Shown: positions 26,283 to 35,854 of the stretch, one piece after another | How the letters are laid out: the number at the start of each line of letters is the position of its first letter | Numbering within the stretch: position 1 is the first letter of the stretch | From: Psychrobacter sp. 4Bb | GTDB lineage: Bacteria; Pseudomonadota; Gammaproteobacteria; Pseudomonadales; Moraxellaceae | Reading direction: 5' to 3' | Length of the DNA stretch: 64,000 bases | Assembly: GCF_002836735.1 (NCBI RefSeq) | Contig: NZ_PJAS01000059.1 | Location: 97,898-161,897, forward strand | Program-made: the position numbers and the translations under genes | Notes under the pieces: model-generated | Database searches by the model: none | What the model was told of the DNA's origin: nothing | Seen by the model: only the letters and a program-made list of their open reading frames with translations

Positions 26283-28070
26283 ATGTCTGCTCAACAGTAC
26301 TCGATAGTGATTGATTTGCGTTGGTGTTTAGATGAGCTATTGGCAGATAAAGTGATTGACCAACGCGGCTATAACCTAGTCATTACTAGCCGTCGCGACA
26401 AAGCTCAGCACCCTCTACTAACAATTAGTGAATTCGGTTTGCCGAATGGCCATGCGACGGACAATAGCGCTGAAAATAAATTAACTTTGGCTTGGCTCAA
26501 CCAATGGTTGGCGGCTAAAGCAGACATGTCTCTCGTTCGTATTGACCCTCTAAAAGTTGATGTCCCTGCGGTCACACAATTGATGTCATTTGAATATGCA
26601 CGCTCGCAGCATATTTTACCGATTGAGGTCGCTGTAGACGAAGTGGTTATCGGAACGGATCAGCCTTTTTATACTGACTGGCACTCAAGTATTGAAAAGT
26701 TAATCAAATCAAAAAGCTATCGTACGGTCTATATCAATCCTGAGCAGATTAAACGCTACCGGCAAGAGTTCTATCAAGTCACCCAAGCGATTGCAGGCGC
26801 AAATAGTGTCCATAAACGTGCAGCTGCCGATGTGACCAATGTCGAAGCATTATTGCAATTAGGTGACAATACTAATCCCGATGCCAATGACCAGCATATT
26901 GTCAGAGTTGTTGACTGGTTGTTGCAATATGCTTTTGAGCAACGAGCTAGTGATATTCATTTAGAGCCACGTCGTGAGACAGGTAAGGTGCGCTTCCGTA
27001 TCGATGGTGTACTCCATACGGTGTATGAGATGCCATTGGCAATCATCGTCGCGGTGACCGCACGTATCAAAATTCTAGGGCGACTAAACGTTGCAGAAAA
27101 GCGTAAGCCGCAGGATGGCCGTTTAAAGACGCGAACGCCGAAGGGACTAGAGACAGAGCTTCGTTTATCGACTATGCCAACCGCATTTGGTGAAAAGTTG
27201 GTCATGCGGGTGTTCGATCCTGAAGTACTGGTGCGCTCCTTCGCTCAGCTTGGTCTATCCGGCAAGCAGCTTGAAACGTGGCATGAATTGACTGCTCATC
27301 CAAATGGGATTATTTTGGTCACTGGGCCTACAGGGTCAGGTAAAACCACGACCTTGTATAGTACTCTCAAGCAGCTAGCGACTGAACAAGTCAATGTCTG
27401 TACCATTGAAGATCCTATTGAAATGATTGAACCTGCATTTAACCAAATGCAAGTAAATCCAGGTGTCGATCTAAACTTTGCCGACGGCATTCGCTCTTTG
27501 ATGCGTCAAGATCCTGATATTATTATGGTGGGGGAGATTCGTGATGCCGAAACAGCCAATATGGCAGTACAAGCCTCATTAACAGGGCATTTGGTGCTCT
27601 CGACACTACATACTAACGATGCGCCAAGTTCAATCACTCGCTTGCATGATTTGGGTATTCAACCATTTTTGACATCAGCGACTATCTTAGGCGTAATGGC
27701 ACAGCGGTTGTTACGTACGCTATGCCCACATTGCAAAAAAGCGGTAGACGTTGTGCCAGACAGTGAGATTGCCATTCAATGGCAGGAGTTGGTACAGCCT
27801 TGGCGCGCTCCTGCACCAGCACAAATTTATGTGGCTCAAGGCTGCGAGCATTGTCGACACACTGGTTATCAGGGACGAGTCGGCCTATACGAGATTATGC
27901 CGTTGTCTAACGAATTAAAAAAACTGGTCGCAGCCGATACAAACTTAGATGTACTCAAACAACAAGCCTATCGCGAAGGTCTACAGCCATTACGTCTATC
28001 AGGGGCAAAACGTATTAGTGAAGGTGTGACAACCATAGAAGAGGTGATGCGAGTCGTGCCTCTTAATTAG
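26283..28070 (+). CDS. gspE: Type II secretion system ATPase GspE
   Basis: A 595-residue cytoplasmic hexameric ATPase that drives pseudopilus assembly in type II secretion. The N-terminal T2SSE_N region precedes the ATPase core. Walker A GPTGSGKTTT is near residue 348, the Asp box is VCTIEDPIEMIEP, and Walker B lies in LMRQDPDIIMVGEIRD near 410. The zinc-finger cysteines are CPHC near 480 and CEHC near 520. The minor pseudopilin genes gspH-K lie 2 kb downstream; gspF, gspG and gspD are not in this window. A PilB role is unlikely because of the N-terminus and gene context, but the families are related. Confidence 0.92.
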   Translation: MSAQQYSIVIDLRWCLDELLADKVIDQRGYNLVITSRRDKAQHPLLTISEFGLPNGHATDNSAENKLTLAWLNQWLAAKADMSLVRIDPLKVDVPAVTQLMSFEYARSQHILPIEVAVDEVVIGTDQPFYTDWHSSIEKLIKSKSYRTVYINPEQIKRYRQEFYQVTQAIAGANSVHKRAAADVTNVEALLQLGDNTNPDANDQHIVRVVDWLLQYAFEQRASDIHLEPRRETGKVRFRIDGVLHTVYEMPLAIIVAVTARIKILGRLNVAEKRKPQDGRLKTRTPKGLETELRLSTMPTAFGEKLVMRVFDPEVLVRSFAQLGLSGKQLETWHELTAHPNGIILVTGPTGSGKTTTLYSTLKQLATEQVNVCTIEDPIEMIEPAFNQMQVNPGVDLNFADGIRSLMRQDPDIIMVGEIRDAETANMAVQASLTGHLVLSTLHTNDAPSSITRLHDLGIQPFLTSATILGVMAQRLLRTLCPHCKKAVDVVPDSEIAIQWQELVQPWRAPAPAQIYVAQGCEHCRHTGYQGRVGLYEIMPLSNELKKLVAADTNLDVLKQQAYREGLQPLRLSGAKRISEGVTTIEEVMRVVPLN

Positions 28071-28228
28071 TCTCATGTATTAGGACATGGATTGGTGAAT
28101 AGGTTTTTAAGAGTAGAAAATATGATGCCACTTGAAAACAGCTTCCTTCACAGCAATCAATGCAAACAAGATTCAAATTTTTAATTCCCAGACTTTTAAT
28201 TAATAAGTTTTTAACAACGAGATTATTT

Positions 28229-29017
28229 ATGTTTACAGATACTCATTGTCACCTCAACCGTTTAGATTTGACGAAATACGATGGTAAATTATCTGGCGCG
28301 ATTGACGCCATGAAAACTGCTAATGTTACCCGTGCGATGGCGATTATGTGTGATTTTGCAGAATATGACGAGATTGCCAATATTGTGAGCACCTATGGTG
28401 ACGAGACATTAAATCTAGGGATGAGTGTAGGGATTCATCCTTGTGAAGATATTGATGTACTGAAATCAGCAACGGTTGAGCGTCTAGTAGAGACTGCTGA
28501 CAAAGACCATGTATGGGCAATAGGCGAGACAGGGCTAGATTATTACTGGTCTACAGAAAATAAAAAAGAGCAGCAAGCCAGTCTTGCACGTCATATCCAT
28601 GCAAGTCAGCAACTAAAAAAACCGCTTGTCATACACATGCGCGATGCAAAAGAAGATACGATCGATGTCTTAAAGAGTGAAGGTGCTGAGCATGGTATTA
28701 TCCATTGTTTCACTGAAGACTGGGAGACCGCAAAACGTGCTTTAGATTTGGGATTTTATATCTCTTTCTCAGGCATTGTCAGTTTTAAAAGTGCCCAAAA
28801 TATCCAAGACGCTGCAAGGCACATGCCTAGAGACAGAATCTTGATTGAGACCGACAGTCCATATTTGGCGCCTGTGCCTAAGCGTGGTCGTCCCAATGAG
28901 CCCGCCTACGTACCTTATGTCGCCAGCTTCATCGCAGATATGTATGGTTGTGATAGTAACGAGGTCGGAGAATTAACCGCAAAAAACTTTGAAAATTTAC
29001 TGGCACAGTATCGCTAA
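28229..29017 (+). CDS. TatD family metal-dependent hydrolase/DNase
   Basis: A 262-residue TIM-barrel metalloenzyme. Metal-binding residues appear as FTDTHCHLNRLD (HxH) at the N-terminus, IGETGLDYYW near residue 100, VIHMRDAKEDT, IIHCFTEDW and IETDSPYLAPVPKRGRPNEP. TatD-family proteins are 3'-5' exonucleases or related hydrolases. This one resembles the YcfH-type branch. I chose the ATG at 28229; an earlier in-frame ATG (28160) adds 23 basic hydrophobic residues not found in the family. It lies between gspE and a TetR gene. Confidence 0.9.
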   Translation: MFTDTHCHLNRLDLTKYDGKLSGAIDAMKTANVTRAMAIMCDFAEYDEIANIVSTYGDETLNLGMSVGIHPCEDIDVLKSATVERLVETADKDHVWAIGETGLDYYWSTENKKEQQASLARHIHASQQLKKPLVIHMRDAKEDTIDVLKSEGAEHGIIHCFTEDWETAKRALDLGFYISFSGIVSFKSAQNIQDAARHMPRDRILIETDSPYLAPVPKRGRPNEPAYVPYVASFIADMYGCDSNEVGELTAKNFENLLAQYR

Positions 29018-29250
29018 AATGGTTATGCTATGACCAGTCAGTCATTTATGTGATAGTCGTATAGTTCAATCCCCTTTAGTATTTGAATTACTAAATGTAA
29101 CTATCTGATTATTAATGACTATTTGTAAATATAAGCATATCCCTTTTATGGTATTTCAGCAGTTCTTGTATAGTTTTATACGCTCATTGCCAAATGTACG
29201 CACATAATTGATGGTCATATGCTTAATCTTGTCATGTTTTAGGAGAGATT

Positions 29251-29934
29251 ATGAGTCGTCAGCACCAGTTCAAGGCACGAGAAGAGAACATCTTAGCGAT
29301 GGCAGAACAATTGCTACTTGAGTCAGGCGATGGTGATATCACTTTAGACAGTTTGGCAGATCAGCTCGATTTGGCTAAAGGCACCCTGTACAAGCATTTC
29401 TCCAGTAAAGATGAGCTTTATCTGCGTATTATTATTCGTTACGAAGAGCAATTGTTTGAGATTAACCGTATTGATGACTGCCCGTCAGCAGGCGTTGCCC
29501 GTATGATTTTTCAGCAGTTATTCAACCCGCAAAAAGCCATGCTATTGAACCAAATCGAAGAGCGTCTGGCAGCATCAGTGACTGGGCTCAATCGTTTGTT
29601 TGGTGAGTTATATGATATCCGTCGCCAGCGCATGAAGCGTTTGATTGATATTATTAGCGCATACTTAAAAGACGAGCACAGTAACTTGAGTACTCGTGAT
29701 TATCTATCGTCTATTTGGGCGATTGGTCAGGGCGGTGCAGGGCTCTTAAACTCAAGCTTTTACCAACGCTACTTAGGTCGTCGTGATACGCTACGTTATG
29801 CCTTTGTTCAGCAAGTGCTAGAGTTGCCAAGCCATTATCCTGCTGACGATGAAGAGGTCATGGATGAGGATATGCAAGAGCTGGTAGAGCAAATCGATAC
29901 TGAATCAGAAGAGCACCGTAATACCAACTACTAA
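29251..29934 (+). CDS. TetR family transcriptional regulator
   Basis: A 227-residue one-component regulator. The helix-turn-helix is at about residues 28-62 (ITLDSLADQLDLAKGTLYKHFSSKDELYLRII). The C-terminal domain shows no recognised ligand class and ends in an acidic tail. GGAG lies 7 bases before the ATG. It precedes gspH by 167 bp in the same direction, so a role in secretion-gene control is possible but unproven. Confidence 0.86.
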   Translation: MSRQHQFKAREENILAMAEQLLLESGDGDITLDSLADQLDLAKGTLYKHFSSKDELYLRIIIRYEEQLFEINRIDDCPSAGVARMIFQQLFNPQKAMLLNQIEERLAASVTGLNRLFGELYDIRRQRMKRLIDIISAYLKDEHSNLSTRDYLSSIWAIGQGGAGLLNSSFYQRYLGRRDTLRYAFVQQVLELPSHYPADDEEVMDEDMQELVEQIDTESEEHRNTNY

Positions 29935-30101
29935 AGTAGTTATTAATAAAGTAGCAAGTAATTTTTGGGTTGTGAACCTTTTTCGGCTTTAATAAATCGT
30001 GTTGTAATGCTTACTATTGCAGCACGAATTCATATATCTTCTACATTCTTTAAAACCCTTTCTCATTCTGCGAAAATTAAAATTGGGCTTATAGGTGCAA
30101 T

Positions 30102-30926
30102 ATGCCGGTCACTGTCAAGACTCAGTCCAGTTCAGCGGCTACTTGCTCTTTTACTCTAATTAATCAAACGTCTCAGTCAAGCTGCTTAGATACAAGACCT
30201 ACAGACCATTGTCACAGCTGCGCCTCCATATCAACTAATACCCATCACTTATCATCATTCTCATCAATAAACAGTCGGACACAGACTGGTTTTACATTGG
30301 TAGAAATCGTGGTGGTAGTGGTTATCTTATCTATATTTGCTGGCATGATGAGTTTGTCTGTCGGTAGCAGTGAATCCCGCAAAAACCGCGCTTTTTATGA
30401 GCATTTGACCGATTCGTTGAGCTACGTTCGCCTATTGTCGGCTGAACGTATGCAGCCGATGGGTTTGCGTATGCAGGCAGATAAGCAAGGTCAAGTAGAA
30501 CCAGTCATTGTTACCCTATCAAATCCATATGTCGCGTACCAGACAACAGAGATGATGTCAGATAGCACCGACAGTCAGCCTAAGAATGCTATGGAGCTGT
30601 CGGCAGAGGTTGCTGGTCTATCAGGCTCTACTAATGAGAAAAAACCAACGCCAAGTTGGGAGGTTGAGTCGGGCATCAATTTGCCTGAACTGCCTACTGG
30701 CGTAAGTATTAGAGTTCAAAGTTTGGATTCTAGTAGTTTACAAAATATGGGACGAACCCAAACGTTACAGCCTTGGTTTAGCGATCAAAATGTACCGCAG
30801 GTATTGTGGTTTGGTACGGGACAAGCAACGCCTGTCACCATTGAAGTGCTTCATGATTCGCGTTTAGTGGGCGAGGTGATTACGATAATGCCAGATGGTA
30901 GCATGCGAATCGGACAGGGGTTATAG
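30102..30926 (+). CDS. gspH: Type II secretion minor pseudopilin GspH
   Basis: A 274-residue pseudopilin. The prepilin-peptidase site is TG/FTLVEIVVVVVILSIFAG, with Phe64 the first mature residue and Glu68 at the usual +5 position. The leader would be 63 residues, far longer than normal, with no later Met, Val or Leu start codon that looks usable. The gene order H-I-J-K with overlapping ends supports the assignment, and the mature body has the RAFYEHLTDSLSYVRLLSAERM segment typical of GspH. GspH lies in the pseudopilus tip complex with I, J and K. Confidence 0.84.
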   Translation: MPVTVKTQSSSAATCSFTLINQTSQSSCLDTRPTDHCHSCASISTNTHHLSSFSSINSRTQTGFTLVEIVVVVVILSIFAGMMSLSVGSSESRKNRAFYEHLTDSLSYVRLLSAERMQPMGLRMQADKQGQVEPVIVTLSNPYVAYQTTEMMSDSTDSQPKNAMELSAEVAGLSGSTNEKKPTPSWEVESGINLPELPTGVSIRVQSLDSSSLQNMGRTQTLQPWFSDQNVPQVLWFGTGQATPVTIEVLHDSRLVGEVITIMPDGSMRIGQGL

Positions 30927-31432
30927 TGGCTAGATTATATAAACCTCCTATGACAAGCCAGCCTGTGTCACCAAAATCTATATCACTCAAGTGTGGACGC
31001 GAGAGCGGCTTTACCCTTATCGAAGTGATGGTTGCTTTGGCTATTTTGGCAGTGGTAGCAGTCGCGGCGAGTCGTGCCAGTAGTGCATATCTGAGCTCAG
31101 TTGATATATTGCGTACTCGTACGCTTGCTCACTTCATCGCCCAAAATGCCGCCGCTGATTTACGTATTCAAGAGACGTGGCTGACCGCCAACCGCACCCA
31201 AACCGTGAACGCTCAAGGGCGTGATTGGCAAATAGAAATGACAGTCGGTGACGCCATCACACCTGCCCTAAAAGAAGTAAATATCGCAGTTTCGCCTATT
31301 ATAGATGGGCAGACACGCACATCGGTCACTGATATCACTGTGATGCTAAGTAATGCTGAGCAAGATACGGGCAGTCTGGATTTAAGTGGTCTAAGCACAG
31401 GTAACAGCGGGCAAGCAGGGAGCGGTCTGTGA
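30926..31432 (+). CDS. gspI: Type II secretion minor pseudopilin GspI
   Basis: A 168-residue pseudopilin with the cleavage site ESG/FTLIEVMVALAILAVVAVA after Gly28. It starts with GTG overlapping the last base of the gspH stop codon, and AGGGG lies 6-7 bases upstream, which supports GTG over the later ATG at 30950. The downstream FIAQNAAADLRIQETW segment fits GspI, which nucleates the tip complex. Confidence 0.9.
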   Translation: MARLYKPPMTSQPVSPKSISLKCGRESGFTLIEVMVALAILAVVAVAASRASSAYLSSVDILRTRTLAHFIAQNAAADLRIQETWLTANRTQTVNAQGRDWQIEMTVGDAITPALKEVNIAVSPIIDGQTRTSVTDITVMLSNAEQDTGSLDLSGLSTGNSGQAGSGL

Positions 31433-32277
31433 GGCATCAGCGTGGTTTTACACTGCTTGAGCTAATGGTTGCCATGGCAATATTTTCGATGCTAGCCGTT
31501 GCAGGCTGGCAGGTATTTGATGGGGTCAACCGTGCTCGTGAGCGCGCGCAATTTCATGCTGACAATCTGGCTGTCTTGCAGTACGCTTATTTACAGTTAC
31601 AGCAAGACATGGGTCAAATTATCCCTTATCAAGCGTCGACTACCCAGAGTGTCAGTGCGGCCAATAACAGTCCAAGCGATAGTACTAACGCGAACAACAA
31701 ACCCCAATCAAGCGAGCAAATGAACGAAATAGCGCCTGAGCCCTTTATGAGCTTAGATGGCGAGCATATCAGCTTTGTACGCTTTGCCGATCCTGATCCA
31801 CGATATCAGAGTAGCAATAGCATCCAACATATCGAATATATTTTTGCGGATGAGCGTTTGATACGTCGCCAGTATACCAGTATGGAAGGCGGGCGTGACA
31901 GCGTCAGCCTAGACAGCGTATTGCTCGAAGGTGTCACAGCAGGAAGCTGGCAAGCTTATCTACCAGAGCTAAGTACCAGATTTCCAAGCGATGACGCGAA
32001 CAGTAGTACAAATACAGCGGTGAGACAATCAGCGAATCCAGGGAGTCCTAAGCCCACAGCTATTTTATTACCGAAAGGAATCGCGGTTAGCTTTACATAC
32101 CAAGACATGCCAATCACTTGGCAATGGGCACTTGCTCCGCAACCGATATCGTATAGCAATAGTCAAAGCACAGCCAATGATACAGATGGTGGTAGCAATG
32201 ATAATGCCAATGTCAATAATGACAACAGCGGTAATGACGATAGTGACAATAATAGCAGTGCGGGAACGAATAATTGA
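31429..32277 (+). CDS. gspJ: Type II secretion minor pseudopilin GspJ
   Basis: A 282-residue pseudopilin beginning MRHQRG/FTLLELMVAMAIFSMLAVAGWQ. It starts with GTG overlapping the gspI stop by four bases (GTGA). LQYAYLQLQQDMGQIIPY is typical of GspJ. The last ~45 residues are a low-complexity Asn/Asp/Ser/Gly tail (about 238-282), which is odd for a tip subunit and could be a solvent-exposed extension. An internal Ser/Asn-rich insertion also lies near residues 65-100. Confidence 0.9.
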   Translation: MRHQRGFTLLELMVAMAIFSMLAVAGWQVFDGVNRARERAQFHADNLAVLQYAYLQLQQDMGQIIPYQASTTQSVSAANNSPSDSTNANNKPQSSEQMNEIAPEPFMSLDGEHISFVRFADPDPRYQSSNSIQHIEYIFADERLIRRQYTSMEGGRDSVSLDSVLLEGVTAGSWQAYLPELSTRFPSDDANSSTNTAVRQSANPGSPKPTAILLPKGIAVSFTYQDMPITWQWALAPQPISYSNSQSTANDTDGGSNDNANVNNDNSGNDDSDNNSSAGTNN

Positions 32278-32325
32278 GAAGGTAGTAGTTAAAATGCATC
32301 AATTGCTCAATAACAAAGGCTATGT

Positions 32326-33357
32326 ATGTCGATGACTGCGAACTCTCAACGCGGTGTTGCACTGCTGACTATCTTATTACTGGTAGTAAGTATTACTGTG
32401 GTTGCAGGATCGATGCTTGCTAGCCAAAAAATTGCAATTAGGCGTAGTGGGCTGTTGTTCGATCAAAATCAGTTGCTGCAAGATATCGATGCAGGTCAAC
32501 AGTTGGCAGTGACGATGATTCGCGCTGATAGCAACATCAATGATACTGATAGTGCGCAAGATATCTGGGCGCAGCCCATACCACCTTATGCATTGGCTAG
32601 TCACAGTGTCAGCGTCGAGCTACGCGATGAGTCTGGTCGTTTTAACATTAATAACTTGTATCAAGATGGGTCGGCCAATACCACTGCTTTAGCAGTATTC
32701 CAACGACTACTCACGCAACTAAATCTAGAGCCTGATATCGCTATTGCTATACTTGATTGGCAAGATGCAGACGGCGAGGTATATCAAGATGGTGGTGATG
32801 AAAGTACGGTATATGCGCAGCAGTCAAACGCTGTAGCAACAGATGCTCTGCCAAATCAGCCTTTTGTCAGTATCGATCAGCTACTAGAAGTGACAGGGGT
32901 GAGCGCTGAAACTCTAGCAGTACTACGGCCTTATCTTACCGCGGTGCCTTATTATGTGCCGATTAATATCAATACTGCCAGTCCTGTATTGTTAGCCGCA
33001 CTAATGGATGGTGCTAACAGTCAACAGATGCAATCACTGGTAGATATGCGCGCACAGCAGGCGCTGACGTCTATTGATGCAGTATGGCAATTACCGATAT
33101 TTGGCAGTGTGAATGATGAGCAACGAAAAGCCTTAACACCCATGCTTGCCGTTGATAGCCAAGCATTTATGGCACTTATCACAGCGACTGATAATGCAAC
33201 TGTCGGTCAGGCGAGGGAGCGTTTTGCTACTGTTCTGATTAGTAAAACTGTCGTTGATAATAATCAAGCAGTTAATAGTAGTGAGGTAGACGGTAAAATG
33301 CCCAAGGAAGTCAAAGTAGTGACACAGCGACTATGGGCATTTCGTCCGAGCTTTTAG
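32326..33357 (+). CDS. gspK: Type II secretion minor pseudopilin GspK
   Basis: A 343-residue pseudopilin, the largest tip subunit. It begins MSMTANSQRG/VALLTILLLVVSITVVAGSM, without Glu at +5, as is normal for GspK. LRDESGRFNINNLY, ILDWQDADGEVYQDGGDE (a calcium-type acidic cluster) and INTASPVLLAAL are GspK signatures. AAAGG lies 7 bases before the ATG. It ends 22 bases before the convergent TetR gene; no clear terminator was found between them. Confidence 0.93.
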   Translation: MSMTANSQRGVALLTILLLVVSITVVAGSMLASQKIAIRRSGLLFDQNQLLQDIDAGQQLAVTMIRADSNINDTDSAQDIWAQPIPPYALASHSVSVELRDESGRFNINNLYQDGSANTTALAVFQRLLTQLNLEPDIAIAILDWQDADGEVYQDGGDESTVYAQQSNAVATDALPNQPFVSIDQLLEVTGVSAETLAVLRPYLTAVPYYVPININTASPVLLAALMDGANSQQMQSLVDMRAQQALTSIDAVWQLPIFGSVNDEQRKALTPMLAVDSQAFMALITATDNATVGQARERFATVLISKTVVDNNQAVNSSEVDGKMPKEVKVVTQRLWAFRPSF

Positions 33358-33379
33358 CAGAGGGTATTGGGATCGACAT

Positions 33380-34060
33380 TTAGTCTTTTAGGCGTGTTTC
33401 TTCGCTAGACTTCCAATTATATGCCCCGTAAAAAAGCATCTGTGCTTGACGAGTACAGTTATGCAGCATTAGCTGTTTGTTCTCTTCGATTTCGTTTAGA
33501 TCAATCTCATCATCATGATCTTCCGTATAGGTCAGCTCTAGCCAATCAATAATCCAAGAGAAGAACATATTTACGCCAGCCTCAGCCAATAGGCGACGGT
33601 CATAAGCGTTGATATGGGTAAACGCTGGCTGCAACGCTAAGTCGTCGGCCAACCCTTGAGCATGTATCTTAATCAACTCATTAATGGCTTTTCGTACTGC
33701 TTCTGACCCACCATAACGCTCACTGACCAAGAACTGCCAGTAATAAGGCTGATCGCTGACCATATACAAGAATAGCTGAATACTTTTTGCGATTTGACGA
33801 TCAAAGCTACGTTTGCGCCCAATCTGCAGGCTATCACTTAACGTGGCTAACGTACCGCCCAATTCCTCAATGACCAAAGCGCGCCCGAGTGACTCCATAT
33901 CATCAAAATGGCGATAAAACGCAGTCGGCACAACGCCAACCTCGCGTGTTACTTGTCTGAGACTGATAGAGCTAAAAGATTGCCCTGTCATACATAAATC
34001 GAGCACAGCATTAAAAAAGGCGTGCCGAGTTTGAAGTTTTTTTTGTTCGCGACTGCTCAT
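33380..34060 (-). CDS. TetR family repressor, FabR-like
   Basis: A 226-residue TetR-family regulator. The N-terminal helix-turn-helix reads FSSISLRQVTREVGVVPTAFYRHFDDMESLGRALV, close in pattern to FabR, the repressor of unsaturated fatty acid synthesis genes, and the C-terminal FYGAYNWK segment also echoes FabR. Length and architecture fit. No fab or desaturase gene is adjacent, so the target is unknown. It lies 104 bp downstream of the dGTPase-like gene and may share its transcript. Confidence 0.8.
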   Translation of the reverse strand: MSSREQKKLQTRHAFFNAVLDLCMTGQSFSSISLRQVTREVGVVPTAFYRHFDDMESLGRALVIEELGGTLATLSDSLQIGRKRSFDRQIAKSIQLFLYMVSDQPYYWQFLVSERYGGSEAVRKAINELIKIHAQGLADDLALQPAFTHINAYDRRLLAEAGVNMFFSWIIDWLELTYTEDHDDEIDLNEIEENKQLMLHNCTRQAQMLFYGAYNWKSSEETRLKD

Positions 34061-34164
34061 AATATTTCAAAATTGTCCGGTAGGTGTTTATCATACTCAT
34101 TTCAACGCATAAATACGACTGAAATACGTCATTCGTGTTAATTTACTAAACCTGTACTGGTCTT

Positions 34165-35580
34165 TTAAACCACTGTGCCCCAATGACCCTGCAATTCTTG
34201 CGCCAGTCGATAAGCTTCATGGTCATTCATACCTGTAATAAAATCCAAAATATTTAAGACATTATGATAGATATCGTCAGACAAGATGCGGCGATGTTCG
34301 TCAAGATGGGGCTGTAGTAATCTTAACAGACGTTGCTGCTCAAAAGACATCGGCGGCTGCATAGTAGCAGATTGCGACCCTGTCCAAGCGAGTGGCATAA
34401 AGGCATTCAATAGGCTATGCAAGCACTGATTGGCCATCAGCTCCATTCTTACTTTGCTCGGATGATTAAATATTTTTTCGCGTGCCAGTTGCTTAGCTTG
34501 ATTAATACCATTTTGTACGCTGGTATCGCAATGGGCAAATAGGCTGCCTTGCAACGTGCCAGCTAGCAATGCATCACTGTTGGCTACAAAGGCATCGGTG
34601 ACGGTATTGACCAAACGCATCATGGCTCGTGCCCGCAGGGAGGCGAGACTTTGTCTGACAGACATATGCGCTGGCAAGTTTACGCTACTCGGACGTTCAC
34701 CAATCAGCTCATAAAATATCGTAGCCACTTCGCTATAGGTTAGCATATTCAGATTGATGCCATCTTCTAAATCGATTAGCGCATAACAGATATCATCTGC
34801 CGCTTCTAGCAGATAAGCCAATGGATGGCGCGCAAAGCCATCATGTTGCTCCGAGCGTGGTAAATGCAAGCATGCCGCTAATTCTTCTAGTTGAGAGGCC
34901 TCACTATAAAAGCAGCCAAATTTTTGCACATTATAATGGTTGTCATTGACATCGTTACTGTGAGTTGCCAACCACGGATACTTCATAAAGGCGCCTAGCG
35001 TGGCACAGGTGAGCCGCATACCACCCTTGTCAGGATGATGCTCATTACGTGCCAATAGGCGAAAGCCTTGAGCATTACCCTCGTATGCCAGTAAGTCTAA
35101 TCGCTCGTTGCTGCTTAAATTTTGCAAAATCGCTTGCGGTTCAGGCTGCCGAAACCAATCACGAATCGCATACTCTCCAGCATGGCCAAAAGGCGGATTG
35201 CCAATGTCATGAGCGAGACAAGCTGCTTGTACGATCACACCGACGTCTGCAGGTGAAACTCCTGTTGGTAGGCCGCTACCTAGTGCATCATGAATTTTTT
35301 CGGCAGCCATCATTCCCAAAGAGCGACCAATAGAAGACACTTCTAGCGAGTGAGTCAGACGCGTATGTATACCGAGCTGATTGGTCAATGGATGGACTTG
35401 GGTTTTCTGATTTAACTGGCGAAAAGAGTGAGAAAATACCAGTCTGTCATAGTCTTTGTGAAACTGAGAGCGAGTACTGGTATTGGCGTTAAATTTTTTG
35501 GAAGCACCAAGACGTTGTGAGTTGAGAAGATGTGACCATTGTGTGGTAGGGGACGATAAGGAAGTTGGTTTATTTAGCAT
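34165..35580 (-). CDS. dGTPase-like HD-domain triphosphohydrolase
   Basis: A 471-residue HD-superfamily protein of the dGTP triphosphohydrolase family, which hydrolyses dNTPs to nucleoside and triphosphate. RDYDRLVFSHSFRQLNQKTQVHPL-type sequence opens the domain (as KDYDRLVFSHSFRQL), followed by HTRLTHSLEV, the HD pair in CLAHDIGNPPFGHAGE, and a distal metal Asp in LEAADDICYALIDLEDG. The substrate range cannot be deduced; some family members act on all dNTPs or in phage defence. No known defence genes are adjacent. Confidence 0.9.
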   Translation of the reverse strand: MLNKPTSLSSPTTQWSHLLNSQRLGASKKFNANTSTRSQFHKDYDRLVFSHSFRQLNQKTQVHPLTNQLGIHTRLTHSLEVSSIGRSLGMMAAEKIHDALGSGLPTGVSPADVGVIVQAACLAHDIGNPPFGHAGEYAIRDWFRQPEPQAILQNLSSNERLDLLAYEGNAQGFRLLARNEHHPDKGGMRLTCATLGAFMKYPWLATHSNDVNDNHYNVQKFGCFYSEASQLEELAACLHLPRSEQHDGFARHPLAYLLEAADDICYALIDLEDGINLNMLTYSEVATIFYELIGERPSSVNLPAHMSVRQSLASLRARAMMRLVNTVTDAFVANSDALLAGTLQGSLFAHCDTSVQNGINQAKQLAREKIFNHPSKVRMELMANQCLHSLLNAFMPLAWTGSQSATMQPPMSFEQQRLLRLLQPHLDEHRRILSDDIYHNVLNILDFITGMNDHEAYRLAQELQGHWGTVV

Positions 35581-35642
35581 ATTGAAACATCCGGAACCAA
35601 GGGAGCCTCTAGCATAGCAAAATAGCGCCCTTGGTTCAGCTA

Positions 35643-35854
35643 TATAGTCAGAGAACTACTAAACTGCTACGGCGTTCCCCTCCTTAGAGCTACTATTTGT
35701 ACAATCTGCCGTCGGCTACCTTGTACCCGTTTTAGACTTCTTTGACCAGAGTTAATGCCCTATAAATTGGATACGGTGTCAGTTTCGCTTAGCCTACTAT
35801 TGGTAGTGCTTTCATTCGCCTTGCTTGTATCCAAATTATATGGAATCAACTATA
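35643..35854. repeat. IR-ended dispersed repeat, long copy
   Basis: The ends are TATAGTCA (35643) and, inverted, TATAGTTG (ending 35854). Internally it shares TCTGCCGTCGGCTACCTTGTAC-like sequence and CTACGGCGTTCCCCTCCTT with the repeat at 41913-42019, so both belong to one family. About 212 bp. It has no coding capacity. Its right end touches the stop codon of the His-rich lipoprotein gene. Confidence 0.6.
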
